DNA of 32,238 nt, from NCBI GenBank assembly GCA_049700455.1, contig JBNAVJ010000017.1:1-32238 (forward strand), in the 5' to 3' direction. Shown here one piece after another: positions 22,142 through 31,202 of the stretch (positions are counted from its first letter, which is position 1; every line of letters starts with the position of its first letter). This DNA is from JBNAVJ01 sp049700455 (lineage in GTDB: Bacteria; Bacteroidota; Ignavibacteria; Tepidaquicellales; Tepidaquicellaceae). A program made the translations under genes and the position numbers. The notes under the pieces were generated by a model that made no database searches, had not been told where the DNA came from, and saw nothing but the letters and a program-made list of their open reading frames with translations.

Positions 22142-24496
22142 TTAGGACTGTTTTAATTTTACAATAGTTACACCTGTATCTCCTTCATTCCAGTTACCAA
22201 AACGGAATGAATCAACTGCCGGTATATGCTGAATTATTTTTCTTGTTTCCTCTCTTAATTTACCTGTCCCTTTGCCATGTATAATTCTAACCTCATAGAA
22301 AGCGTGGCGGATAGCATTACTTATGAATTCTTCTATTTTATCCTTAATCTCTTCAGGAAAAGAGCCCCTTAAATCAAGTTCTGGTAAAAAACTGTCTGTT
22401 TTGAGTTCAGTTTTTCTTGAAGTTTCAAGAAGTGTAAAAGCAACTTCAGGATTTTTTATTTTCTCAAGATTAGCTCTATGTGTTTTTATTTGCACATTGT
22501 TTATTATCAAAGTTATAGAGTCTCCATCAATAGAAACAACCTGCCCTGTTGCATTTGAATCTTTAAGCTTTACCAATTCCCCTTCAGAAAATGTCTCTGC
22601 AATATTTTCTTCCTGAGGAAAAGAGCTAATCAATTCAGATTTTTCTTTTTCAAATTTAGATTTTACAATCTTTGGTTGCAGTTTCTCCTGTTCACGAATT
22701 TCTCGAATAGTCCGTTCAATCAGAGCATTAGCCCTTAAGAGAATCTTATCAGCCTCAAGTTTTGTTTCTTTAAGGATTTTATTTTTGTTGTTCTTAAGTT
22801 CTGTAATTTTTTCTTCATAGATTTTAATAAGTCCCTGAAGTCTGGAATTATCCCTGTCAAACTGTCGCTTAAGTTCAGTGTACTTCTGTTTATTTTGTGC
22901 AAGTTCTCTTAAAAGCGATTCTATATCGACTTCTCCCGCTTTTAAGTATTTCTGTGCTTCAGCCAGAATCCCATCTGCAATGCCATATCGTCTTGCAATC
23001 TCAAAGGTAAAACTCTGTCCTGGTACCCCCATTGAAAAATTATATGTGGGAGAAAGCGAATTAACATCAAACTCAAGTGACGCATTGATTATGCCCTCGG
23101 TTAAATACGCAAAATGTTTAAGACTTCCAATATGTGTTGTTACTATGGAGTTTGCTCCTATAGAAGTAAGATAGTTAAGTATTGCCGATGAAAGTGCAGC
23201 CCCAAAAGCAGGGTCTGTACCACTACAAATTTCATCAATCAAAACCAGGGAATTATCATCAGCATTATCTATTATTCTCTTTAATGTTTTCAGATGAGAG
23301 CTAAAAGAACTTAAATCAAACTCAACAGATTGTTCATCGCCAATAGAAACAAAAATTCTTTTGAAAAGTTTAAATTTTGAAACTGGATTAACCGGTATTA
23401 GAAAACCTGTCTGTAACATTATCTGAAGCAACCCTACAGTTTTAAGTGCAACTGTTTTACCTCCAGCATTGGGACCAGTTATAACAATTGTTTTCGTTTC
23501 CTTCCCAAAATAAATACTGAGTGGAACAACCTGCTCCCTTTTTTTCATCAATAATACCGGGTGGTAGCCCTTCACTATTTCACATTTTTCTTCTGATAAT
23601 TCCGGAATCAATCCTCCTGACTCAATAGCATAACGCGCTTTTGCCTGAAGAAAATCAAGTTCGGAAAGTAGTTCAGTATTGTGCGTAAATTCTTCAAGAT
23701 GGGTTGCCAGTTCAGCAGCTATTTCCTGTAATAGACTTTCAATTATTCTCTGTTCCTCAATTTTGAGTTCAGCAATTTCATTATTAAGCTCTATAGTTTC
23801 CTCTGGTTCAATAAAGGCAGTAGCTCCTGAGCCTGAAAGTGAATGTATTATTCCTTTCAGTTTGCGTTTGTTTTCAACTCGTACAGGAATTACAAGCCTT
23901 CCATCTCTTAAAGTGTAAATATCATCTTGTGTAAGCTCCAGTTCTGAAACAGTTTTTAAAATTCGTTTAATAATTTTTCTAAGATGAATTGATTTGTTAT
24001 TGATTTCCTCCCTGATTTTTCTTAATTCAGCAGAAGCAGAATCTCTCACGTTACCATTTTCATCAACCGTTATATCAATGTTATATTCAAGTACCCTATT
24101 TTCGTAAAGAGAATAAAAGATTTGTTCTATTTGAGTAAAAGAGCGATTTTTATTATACTCTCTAAACTTATGTTTCGTTAGTCTTGAGATTTTCAGAAAA
24201 TCTAAAACCCATCTTAGCCTATCACCACCAATGTAATTTCCTGATATTTTTAGCTCCTGTATAATAGGACGAATGTCTTTTAAGTTATCAAAGTCAAAAA
24301 CAAACCCACTTAAAAGGAGATTTTTAGTTTGTTCAACCTTTTGTAACTCGTGTTCTACCTCAGACCTCTCTGTGTAGAATTGGAGGTCAAGGAGTTTATC
24401 TCGTGTTTGCTCAAGATAAGAAAGCCTTGAGATGTGATTAAGAATCAGATTAAATTCTAACTTCTTGATAAGTTCCTCAGAAAGGTGTTGGTTCAT
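22142..24496 (-). CDS. mutS2: Endonuclease MutS2
   Basis: 784 residues, the standard MutS2 length, without the N-terminal mismatch-recognition domain of MutS. Core and lever helices occupy 1-330, the ATPase has Walker A GPNAGGKT (341-348) and LVLIDEICSGTDP, a long coiled coil lies around 515-615, and a KOW-like segment follows. The C-terminal Smr nuclease domain has LDLRG and HGKGTGKLR. MutS2 acts in suppression of recombination and, in Bacillus, in rescue of collided ribosomes. ATG 24496 overlaps the cvpA stop by 4 bp (ATGA), and the regulator gene follows after 1 bp. Confidence 0.95.
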   Translation of the reverse strand: MNQHLSEELIKKLEFNLILNHISRLSYLEQTRDKLLDLQFYTERSEVEHELQKVEQTKNLLLSGFVFDFDNLKDIRPIIQELKISGNYIGGDRLRWVLDFLKISRLTKHKFREYNKNRSFTQIEQIFYSLYENRVLEYNIDITVDENGNVRDSASAELRKIREEINNKSIHLRKIIKRILKTVSELELTQDDIYTLRDGRLVIPVRVENKRKLKGIIHSLSGSGATAFIEPEETIELNNEIAELKIEEQRIIESLLQEIAAELATHLEEFTHNTELLSELDFLQAKARYAIESGGLIPELSEEKCEIVKGYHPVLLMKKREQVVPLSIYFGKETKTIVITGPNAGGKTVALKTVGLLQIMLQTGFLIPVNPVSKFKLFKRIFVSIGDEQSVEFDLSSFSSHLKTLKRIIDNADDNSLVLIDEICSGTDPAFGAALSSAILNYLTSIGANSIVTTHIGSLKHFAYLTEGIINASLEFDVNSLSPTYNFSMGVPGQSFTFEIARRYGIADGILAEAQKYLKAGEVDIESLLRELAQNKQKYTELKRQFDRDNSRLQGLIKIYEEKITELKNNKNKILKETKLEADKILLRANALIERTIREIREQEKLQPKIVKSKFEKEKSELISSFPQEENIAETFSEGELVKLKDSNATGQVVSIDGDSITLIINNVQIKTHRANLEKIKNPEVAFTLLETSRKTELKTDSFLPELDLRGSFPEEIKDKIEEFISNAIRHAFYEVRIIHGKGTGKLREETRKIIQHIPAVDSFRFGNWNEGDTGVTIVKLKQS

Positions 24497-25023
24497 CTTT
24501 TCAAAAGAGAATCAACTTGAAAATAAGGATTTAAATCTAAAAACGACTTCTTATTTATAGGCACAACAGTTGAAACATAATCATACACCTTCGGAGCCAC
24601 AGGTAATAGATAAGATTGTAAAACAGAATTTTTTAATACAGAGTGCGGGAAAAGTGATATGCTTGTCAGAATTATCAGTAATAAACTTGATACCACTACC
24701 CCTTTCATAAACCCAAGCCCCAGACCTAAACTTTTGTCAAGTACTCGCGTGAGTTTATTCATTTTTGAAAGCCTATTGGCAATAAATATAGCAACAAAGT
24801 AAGTAACTCCAATAATAAGTAGAAATGAAACTATATCTACAGCTCTTGGATTATTGATAAGTTTTGATAACACAAGTCGGAATCCTGTATGAAAACGCGT
24901 AGCAAGATATATACCAACAATAATTGAAACAAGAGAAAGCAAACTTTTTAAAAAGCCGTTTCTATAACCCGCAACTGTAGGAATAAGTATTAATAATAAT
25001 AATATGATATCCAGGTAATTCAA
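24493..25023 (-). CDS. cvpA: CvpA-family membrane protein
   Basis: 176 residues with four hydrophobic segments and the family N-terminus YLDIILLLLILIPTVAGYRNGFLKSLLSL. The family is named for colicin V production but is a general inner-membrane protein of unclear role. The start appears to be TTG at 25023, since no ATG precedes the conserved region. It overlaps mutS2 by 4 bp, a common pairing, and lies 10 bp after yqeY. Confidence 0.88.
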   Translation of the reverse strand: MNYLDIILLLLILIPTVAGYRNGFLKSLLSLVSIIVGIYLATRFHTGFRLVLSKLINNPRAVDIVSFLLIIGVTYFVAIFIANRLSKMNKLTRVLDKSLGLGLGFMKGVVVSSLLLIILTSISLFPHSVLKNSVLQSYLLPVAPKVYDYVSTVVPINKKSFLDLNPYFQVDSLLKR

Positions 25024-25033
25024 AAACCAGGTA

Positions 25034-25483
25034 TCAATTAGTGAGTTTAGACTTTACCAATTCCTGTACAATTTTACCATCTATTTTCCCTTTTAATTCT
25101 TTCATTACTGCTCCCATAGCCCTGCCAAAATCTTTTTGTGTAGTGGCGTTCAGTTGCTGTAATATTTTATCTATAATCTGTGATGCTTCTTCCGTAGACA
25201 TTTGTTCTGGTAGATATTTCTGGATAATTGCAAGCTCCATTTTTTCTTTCTCTGCCAGATCAGTTCTACCCGCTTTTTCAAAGGCTTCTATTGATTCTTT
25301 TCTCATTTTAGCAAGTCTGCTTAAAATTTGTATCTCTTCCTCTTCATTGATTTCTCTTCCCAGTCCTGACTTATCCATTTTAAGTATTTCGGCTCTGATG
25401 CTTCGCAAAGTTTCAGTTAACAAAGCATCTTTTGTCTTCATCGCATTTTTTAAGTCTTCATTAATCCTATCTTTCAGTGTCAC
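25034..25483 (-). CDS. yqeY: GatB/YqeY domain protein
   Basis: 149 residues, a stand-alone YqeY domain related to the tail of the amidotransferase subunit GatB (LKDRINEDLKNAMKTKDALLTETLRSIRAEI, EKAGRTDLAEKEKMELAIIQKYLPEQMS, DFGRAMGAVMKELKGKIDG). A tRNA-binding role is suspected in the family. The start is GTG at 25483, fixed by AGGAGA at 25496-25491, which lies in the last codons of the upstream TPR gene; the two genes are 3 bp apart. Confidence 0.93.
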   Translation of the reverse strand: MTLKDRINEDLKNAMKTKDALLTETLRSIRAEILKMDKSGLGREINEEEEIQILSRLAKMRKESIEAFEKAGRTDLAEKEKMELAIIQKYLPEQMSTEEASQIIDKILQQLNATTQKDFGRAMGAVMKELKGKIDGKIVQELVKSKLTN

Positions 25484-25486
25484 GGT

Positions 25487-26164
25487 TTAATCTCCTTCGT
25501 AATATCTTTGTAAAAAAGAAAGATATTTTGATTTTGGATAATCGCGCTTAAGTTCATCAACAAGATCTTTCTGTTTATCTTTCTTACCAGCAAAATAGTA
25601 ACAGCGTAACGCATCATATAAATATTCATCGTTCAAGGTATTATCTTTGCTCACTTTTGAGGCTTTAATAAAAAGACTCGCAGCCTTTTCATAATCTTTT
25701 TTAGCTTCATAAACTCCAGCCTCACCGGCAAGCGCCGCAGCCTTGAGGATATTATCAGAACCTGAATATGACTCATAGTATTTTAAAGCGTTATCAAAAT
25801 CCCTCAAGAAGAAATAACTGTTTGCAAGCATTATCTTTGCTTCCTGACCACTCGGTGTCGAACCGTAGTTATCTACAATATAAAATAATCCCCTTGAAGT
25901 TCCCAGTGAATCACCATTAATGGCTATAGAATATAATCCGGAATTATAGTATTGCTTAACTTTGGCAAGTTCCGCAGTAGCTTTTTCACTTTTATCTGCC
26001 TGATACCGAAAATAAAAAATTGTCGCCGCTATAATCAGAACGATAACACCAAGTATCCTGTAAACGACTTTCCTGTTATTTTCGTAATATTCAGTTGCTT
26101 TATAATAGTAGTGAAGCAACTTATCTTCTGATGTTTTATGTACCGTTTTCGATATTTTTGCCAT
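25487..26164 (-). CDS. Membrane-anchored tetratricopeptide protein (YfgM-like)
   Basis: 225 residues from ATG 26164; an upstream start at 26236 would add 24 residues of no similarity. A basic cytoplasmic start (KISKTVHKTSEDKLLHYYYKATEYYENNRK) is followed by one membrane helix at about 37-55, then three or more TPR-like helix pairs (SGQEAKIMLANSYFFLRDFDNALKYYE, AALAGEAGVYEAKKDYEKAASLF). The layout resembles YfgM, a periplasm-facing TPR protein that works with the Sec translocon and chaperones; the match is by architecture. It is the first gene of the five-gene minus operon. Confidence 0.75.
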   Translation of the reverse strand: MAKISKTVHKTSEDKLLHYYYKATEYYENNRKVVYRILGVIVLIIAATIFYFRYQADKSEKATAELAKVKQYYNSGLYSIAINGDSLGTSRGLFYIVDNYGSTPSGQEAKIMLANSYFFLRDFDNALKYYESYSGSDNILKAAALAGEAGVYEAKKDYEKAASLFIKASKVSKDNTLNDEYLYDALRCYYFAGKKDKQKDLVDELKRDYPKSKYLSFLQRYYEGD

Positions 26165-26559
26165 ATAAAATAATTGTTTAGTAAAGCTTAAAATTACTAA
26201 AATCAAGCCACTAAATAAAGTTCTAATTTTACCCACAAATAATATTCAGCCCATTCAGGGTTGCATTGTCAAATAAATTCCGTATACAGATTATCCTTTA
26301 CCTCACCCATTACATATGGGTAGCTACTTTATTAATATTCACTCGCTTCAGGGTTGAAATTTGTACAATGGACATTTTGCATATTTCAAATCATAATTAA
26401 TAACTTATTCTGAAACGGAAGACTCTTAATGAAATAACTTCTAATTTTTTACATAAAATTATCAAATATACAAGTTATATTATAAAGAGATTAATGAGAT
26501 TAATTTTCAAAATAAAGCGTTGCACTTTTTTCATTAAGAAGTTGTTTATAAAAGAAAAA
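26165..26559. other. Gene-free stretch of 395 bp with palindromic repeats
   Basis: It lies between divergent genes and has no coding capacity. It holds three repeat hairpins at 26247-26358 (see repeat entry). A possible minus-strand promoter, TTGACA (26272-26267) with TATTAT at about 26244-26239, has a long 22-bp spacer and runs through the first hairpin. No clear plus-strand promoter for the sugar dehydrogenase gene was found; TAATTTTC at 26501 lacks a -35. Confidence 0.5.
26247..26358. repeat. Dispersed REP-like palindromic repeat cluster
   Basis: Three hairpins. CAGCCC-ATTCA-GGGTTG is at 26247-26263. ACCCAT-TACAT-ATGGGT is at 26305-26321, inside the 37-bp unit 26297-26332 shared with 477-546. 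TTCACTCGCTTCAGGGTTGAA is at 26338-26358. The first and third share AATATTCA(n)CCC(n)TTCAGGGTTG, so two module types alternate. No transposase gene is near. Confidence 0.65.
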
Positions 26560-28029
26560 ATGAAAAGAGTATTAATTCTTTTATTTTTATTATTCATCAG
26601 CACGGTTAAAGCTCAAAATCCAAGTATACAATTAGTTGATGCTTTTCCTAATCTTACTTTTTCATTTCCAACACATTTAACATATAGCCCCGATGGAAGT
26701 AATAGATTATTTCTGGTTCAACAAAATGGAATAATAAAAACTTTCCTGAATGATTCAAACATTACATCAAGTTCCATAAAGATTTTTCTTGATATATCAA
26801 ACAAGATTTCATCAGCAGGTGGGGAAGAAGGACTTCTTGGCTTAACATTTCATCCAGCTTTTGCTACCAACGGTTATTTTTATATCAACTATACTGCTCC
26901 AAACCCATTACGCACAGTAATATCACGATTTAAGATTTCAAATTCTGATCCCAATAAAGCTGATTCTTTAAGCGAATATAAAATTCTTGAAATCCCTCAA
27001 CCTTACACAAATCACAATGGAGGGACATTGATGTTCGGAATGGATGGGTATCTTTACATTGGAATGGGAGATGGGGGCAGTGGCGGAGATCCACAAAATA
27101 ACGCACAAAATCTGCAGGTATTACTTGGAAAGATGCTGCGAATAGATATAAATGATACTACTGTTAATAGACGTTATGTTATACCTCCAACAAATCCTTT
27201 TTATAATAATCCATCCGCAGGGAAGGAAGAAATATTTGCCTGGGGACTTCGCAATCCCTGGAAATTCACACAAGATTTAAATACCGGCTTGATTTATGCT
27301 GGTGATGTAGGGCAGAACCTCTGGGAAGAAATTGATATCATACAGAATGGAAAAAACTATGGCTGGCGTGTACTTGAAGGTTTCCAGTGTTATAATCCTC
27401 CCACAAATTGTGATACAAGCGGAAAAACCTTCCCAATCAAAGTTTATGGACATAACAATGGCGATTGTTCTATTACAGGCGGATATGTTTATAGAGGAAA
27501 TAGAAGACCTGAATTAAATGGCGCTTACATTTACGGCGATTATTGTACAGGCAGGATCTGGATGTTAAGATACAACGGTCAGTCTATTACAAGTGATTCA
27601 CTACTAATTGATGCTCCATTTAGTATCTCAACATTTGGAATTGATCAATTTAATGAATTGTACATTCTGTCATACGCTTCATCTGCAAAAATCTATAGAT
27701 TTAATAGAAGCACAACCATAGGAATATCACCTGTAGGAACAAATATCCCAGATGGTTTTAGACTTGACCAGAATTTCCCAAATCCATTTAACCCGGAAAC
27801 AATTATAACTTATCATTTGCCTGAGCTATCTTTTGTTTCATTAAAAATCTATGATATCAACGGTAAAGAGATATTTACAGTTGTAAACACAACACAACTT
27901 CCCGGCACATACTCTTTTAGATGGCAGGCAAAGGACGAATATGGAAGAAGCCTTCCCAGTGGTCTGTACCTGTGCAAATTCCAAACAAATAAAACATTGC
28001 AAGTACGAAAGATGGTGCTGATAAAATAG
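26560..28029 (+). CDS. Secreted PQQ-type sugar dehydrogenase with T9SS sorting domain
   Basis: 489 residues from ATG 26560; the upstream ATG at 26494 would mask the signal peptide (residues 1-18, ending VKAQ). The glucose/sorbosone dehydrogenase propeller spans about 25-405: GGEEGLLGLTFHPAF, NHNGGTLMFG with candidate base His152, GMGDGGSGGDPQNNAQN, FAWGLRNPWKF, DVGQNLWEEID, NYGWRVLEGF and GGYVYRG. Soluble quinoprotein aldose dehydrogenases of this fold use PQQ and calcium. PQQ supply genes are not in the window, and some family members lack activity. The last 85 residues or so form a T9SS domain (LDQNFPNPFNPETIITY, YDINGKEI, SGLYLCKF). It is a stand-alone gene followed by a terminator. Confidence 0.9.
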   Translation: MKRVLILLFLLFISTVKAQNPSIQLVDAFPNLTFSFPTHLTYSPDGSNRLFLVQQNGIIKTFLNDSNITSSSIKIFLDISNKISSAGGEEGLLGLTFHPAFATNGYFYINYTAPNPLRTVISRFKISNSDPNKADSLSEYKILEIPQPYTNHNGGTLMFGMDGYLYIGMGDGGSGGDPQNNAQNLQVLLGKMLRIDINDTTVNRRYVIPPTNPFYNNPSAGKEEIFAWGLRNPWKFTQDLNTGLIYAGDVGQNLWEEIDIIQNGKNYGWRVLEGFQCYNPPTNCDTSGKTFPIKVYGHNNGDCSITGGYVYRGNRRPELNGAYIYGDYCTGRIWMLRYNGQSITSDSLLIDAPFSISTFGIDQFNELYILSYASSAKIYRFNRSTTIGISPVGTNIPDGFRLDQNFPNPFNPETIITYHLPELSFVSLKIYDINGKEIFTVVNTTQLPGTYSFRWQAKDEYGRSLPSGLYLCKFQTNKTLQVRKMVLIK

Positions 28030-28055
28030 CTTACAAATGACTTATCTAAATCCTT

Positions 28056-28095
28056 CAGAGGGAACCAATAACAGGGGTTTCCCTCTGCTTTTTTT
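28056..28095 (+). terminator. Intrinsic terminator after the sugar dehydrogenase gene
   Basis: CAGAGGGAA (28056-28064) pairs with TTCCCTCTG (28079-28087), followed by C and seven T (28089-28095). The U-tract is only on the plus-strand side, so it serves the upstream gene rather than the convergent T9SS gene ending at 28102. Confidence 0.85.
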
Positions 28096-28101
28096 CAATG
28101 T

Positions 28102-31100
28102 TTACTTTACCAGAATCATTTTTTTAACATCGGAGAAATTTTCGAAACTCATTCTATAAAAATATACTCCTGAAGCCAATTCAGAAACATTAAACTGAAC
28201 AGTATATGTTCCAGCCCTCATACTTTCATTAACAAGAATTTTAACTTCCCTACCTAACAAATCATAGATTACAATTTTCACATATCCATCTTTATGAATA
28301 GCGTATTTTATGCTTGTAGTAGCATTAAATGGATTGGGATAGTTTTGATATAAAATTGGAGTTAAAGGGATATTATTTCCTTCATATTTTATTCCAACAT
28401 ATACAGGAGCAAGGTAAAAATTAATTGAATCTATCTGACTATTGCTATTAACATTTACAATGGCACTATCGGGTTTATATCCTATTCTATCAACTATAAC
28501 TTTAATACCTCCGACTGGAAGTGATAACAAATGATAAATACCTAAACTGTCTCCGGAGGTACACCTAACAAAGAGGTCATTGAATTTTGCATAGATGTTG
28601 ACGCCAGATAATCCTCCATCAGCATATTTAAACACTCTTCCATTAATTGAATTCTGTGCTACCGTATTATATACCCTTTCCACACTGATATTAATGTTTG
28701 TCTGATTTGAAGTTGGATAAAGCCTTGTTGCCTGCTGCCAATACATTGTACTGGGATAGTAAGTAATAATAAAATCCTGTGTCTGTGAAGAATTAGGATA
28801 AGCACCAATAAAGACAGAGTCCTGTGGAACATTTGCAAGGTCATATGTTCCATCAGAATTAATTCCAACTGAATCAAGAGTTAATATGTTACCTGAATAC
28901 CTGTCAAACTTCAGAGCCTTGACGTAGCCCTGTGATACCGGTTGACTGTTATCTCTATACTTTACTAAACCAGAGATATGAAATAGCATATTCATACCTC
29001 CATCAAAGAAGTTTTGTACTACATCAGCATAATTTTTTAATACTGTAACAGAATTAAGATTATTAACTCCTCCCTTTATAAGTTGCGCATAGTAGAGTAC
29101 TCTCTTGCCCCCCGGCGGAATGTGGAGATTCAGACCACCGGTGTTCATAATAAATCTTACATCATGAGGCGGATTAATTCCAACTGAATCCCCATATAGA
29201 CTGCCACCACAATTTTTAATACAACCTTTTGCTTCAGTCCATCCTGAGTTTGTTTCAGGATCACCGCTGTAAACAAGTCCGGTTGTTTGTCTTGGCCAGA
29301 CACCAGGAATTACCCAGGGAGTGCTATCCTTTTTTACTCCCTGGGCAAAGAAGTAAGCTCCTTCCGGTTCCCCATTCGGATCAGATTCGCAAGTAGGTAC
29401 ACATCCATAGCAACCGCTGTAAACAGAGGAAGTTAGAGGGAGGTATGAATTATTTAATACAGGTCCGCGCAAGAGTTTTATCCCGAAAGCAGGTGGCGCA
29501 GTACCATACATCAGGTCATAATTTGTGGCATTGTAAGCGTAAGTAAGCCTCCGTAAGGAATCTACTCCTAAATAATCATCCACAGCATTTCCAATATCAG
29601 GGTCACAAAATATAGTAAAGAAAACGTTATTCCATTGATACTGTCCTTTATTGAGAATCTCATATTTTATAAACTGCACATCTTCAAGTGGCGAAAAACT
29701 ATAACTCCATGCTGTAAGATGAACTTCAGCCATTAAAGGAGCAGTGCCACCTCCAAAACCTTCTCCTCCAGTATGAGAGTGTGGGAAACCATCCGTCATA
29801 CAGATAAACACTGTTTGCTCAGCATTCTTTACGCCCGGAGTATCTATTAGAGGTTCATATATTCCATTGTGATTTACATCAACATAAGGTGCTCCATAGG
29901 GTACCATATAGCCCCAGTTATACCAATCATAATATCCAGGACCATCACTTCTTCTCACACGATAAGTTTTAAAGCGGAAATCCGACCGTGCTACCGGTAC
30001 ACCAACAGAATCTGTAATATATCCAGCAACAAGTTCTCCATGGTATGAACAAGCAAACATTCGCAATTGATTATTAACACGAGCAAAAGTTGAAAGTCCT
30101 GTTGTAAATACAGCTGTTTTTCCACTATTGGCTGGCCAGGTGAATCCCGCCGCATTGCCATTTGTAGTATTCTGGTCAAAGATTCCTGTTGTCTGGAAGA
30201 AAGCCTGAATGTTATTCCCTTCAAGTAGTGTTCTGATAGAAGAGTTAAAAGTTGTATCCACAGCTCTCCTCAAAATCGTACCACCTGCACCGACTACCAC
30301 CCCAAGTGAATCTATGATACTTGAAGATAAATAATTTACTTGTGGATAGCCACTTTGAAGATATACCCAGCTTGCACCTCTGTCTTTTGATATCAACATT
30401 ATGGAATTACCTGTAATAAAACCCGAAGTGCAATGGTTGTAAACATAATTTTGTGTACTTAAAATCAATGTCCAGAGGTTTCCACCATTAGTTGTCCTCC
30501 AGACCTGTTGAGAAGTAACCGCTATCCCTATCAGACTATCCACAAAATACATTGATTTTACCCCAGCAGGAGAATTAGTCAGAGAAAAAAATGTATCTCC
30601 CATATCAGTTGACTTCAAAATACTTCCTGCTCCTCCAATCCATACATTGCGCCCAATCATAGCTACACAAAATAAATCCTGAGTTGTACCACTTTGTTTT
30701 TCAACGAACGATGACCAATTTGTCCCTCCTTGAAAAGTAGAAACATAGACTTTACCAGAATTTCCAACAACTACTGCTTTGATTACAGTAGGATTTAATG
30801 TAAGTCCTGATGCTACTCCGTTTAAGTCAACAGTAATATTATTAGTTATACTAATCCAGTTGAATCCACTATTTGAACTATAAATGATAGCGTGGTTGGT
30901 ACCAACAGCAAAAAATCTTGTATAATTGTTTGGAATTGCATTACTGATACATCGAAAATCCACTCCGGAAATAGGTGAAGGAACGCTTTGCCAGTTGACC
31001 CCTGCATTAGTCGATACAAGAATTGTTCCATTGGTTCCAACTGCAATACGTGAATCTGCTGACACAGAAGTAAGATTGTTAGTTGTGTTACTATTGGCGG

Positions 31101-31182
31101 GATAAAAGACAAAATATGGCTGCCCCGCTACGGTTTGACTTAAAAGCAGCAGCACTGCAAAAATCAAAATTGAGTTTTTCAT
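28102..31182 (-). CDS. Large secreted multi-domain protein with T9SS sorting domain
   Basis: 1026 residues. Signal peptide 1-20 (ends VAGQ). Residues about 35-310 contain some seven YCF48/Asp-box-like blades (AVGTNGTILVSTNAGVNWQ, SSNSGFNW, KSTDMGDTF, RTTNGGNLW, SKDRGASW). A middle region, about 330-740, includes a calcium-loop-like DVNHNGIYEP and a cluster of cysteines (GCYGCVPTC, GCIKNCGG). Two carboxypeptidase-regulatory-like beta domains follow at about 755-830 and 855-925 (INGRVFKYADGGLSGVNIYA). The last 85 residues are a T9SS domain (LYQNYPNPFNATTSIKY, YDLLGREV, SGVYFYRM). Function is unknown; surface display is expected. It starts 20 bp after the TrmB-type gene and is probably co-transcribed with it. 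Confidence 0.87.
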   Translation of the reverse strand: MKNSILIFAVLLLLSQTVAGQPYFVFYPANSNTTNNLTSVSADSRIAVGTNGTILVSTNAGVNWQSVPSPISGVDFRCISNAIPNNYTRFFAVGTNHAIIYSSNSGFNWISITNNITVDLNGVASGLTLNPTVIKAVVVGNSGKVYVSTFQGGTNWSSFVEKQSGTTQDLFCVAMIGRNVWIGGAGSILKSTDMGDTFFSLTNSPAGVKSMYFVDSLIGIAVTSQQVWRTTNGGNLWTLILSTQNYVYNHCTSGFITGNSIMLISKDRGASWVYLQSGYPQVNYLSSSIIDSLGVVVGAGGTILRRAVDTTFNSSIRTLLEGNNIQAFFQTTGIFDQNTTNGNAAGFTWPANSGKTAVFTTGLSTFARVNNQLRMFACSYHGELVAGYITDSVGVPVARSDFRFKTYRVRRSDGPGYYDWYNWGYMVPYGAPYVDVNHNGIYEPLIDTPGVKNAEQTVFICMTDGFPHSHTGGEGFGGGTAPLMAEVHLTAWSYSFSPLEDVQFIKYEILNKGQYQWNNVFFTIFCDPDIGNAVDDYLGVDSLRRLTYAYNATNYDLMYGTAPPAFGIKLLRGPVLNNSYLPLTSSVYSGCYGCVPTCESDPNGEPEGAYFFAQGVKKDSTPWVIPGVWPRQTTGLVYSGDPETNSGWTEAKGCIKNCGGSLYGDSVGINPPHDVRFIMNTGGLNLHIPPGGKRVLYYAQLIKGGVNNLNSVTVLKNYADVVQNFFDGGMNMLFHISGLVKYRDNSQPVSQGYVKALKFDRYSGNILTLDSVGINSDGTYDLANVPQDSVFIGAYPNSSQTQDFIITYYPSTMYWQQATRLYPTSNQTNINISVERVYNTVAQNSINGRVFKYADGGLSGVNIYAKFNDLFVRCTSGDSLGIYHLLSLPVGGIKVIVDRIGYKPDSAIVNVNSNSQIDSINFYLAPVYVGIKYEGNNIPLTPILYQNYPNPFNATTSIKYAIHKDGYVKIVIYDLLGREVKILVNESMRAGTYTVQFNVSELASGVYFYRMSFENFSDVKKMILVK

Positions 31183-31202
31183 ATATCTTAAAATTTATTT
31201 TT

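Noticed and set aside
25041..25490. Plus-strand frame of 149 codons opposite yqeY
   Set aside because: It is the mirror of a gene with clear YqeY motifs; the antisense product is Ser/Ile/Phe-rich without any motif.
26494..26559. Upstream ATG for the sugar dehydrogenase
   Set aside because: It would put a basic 22-residue leader before a normal signal peptide.
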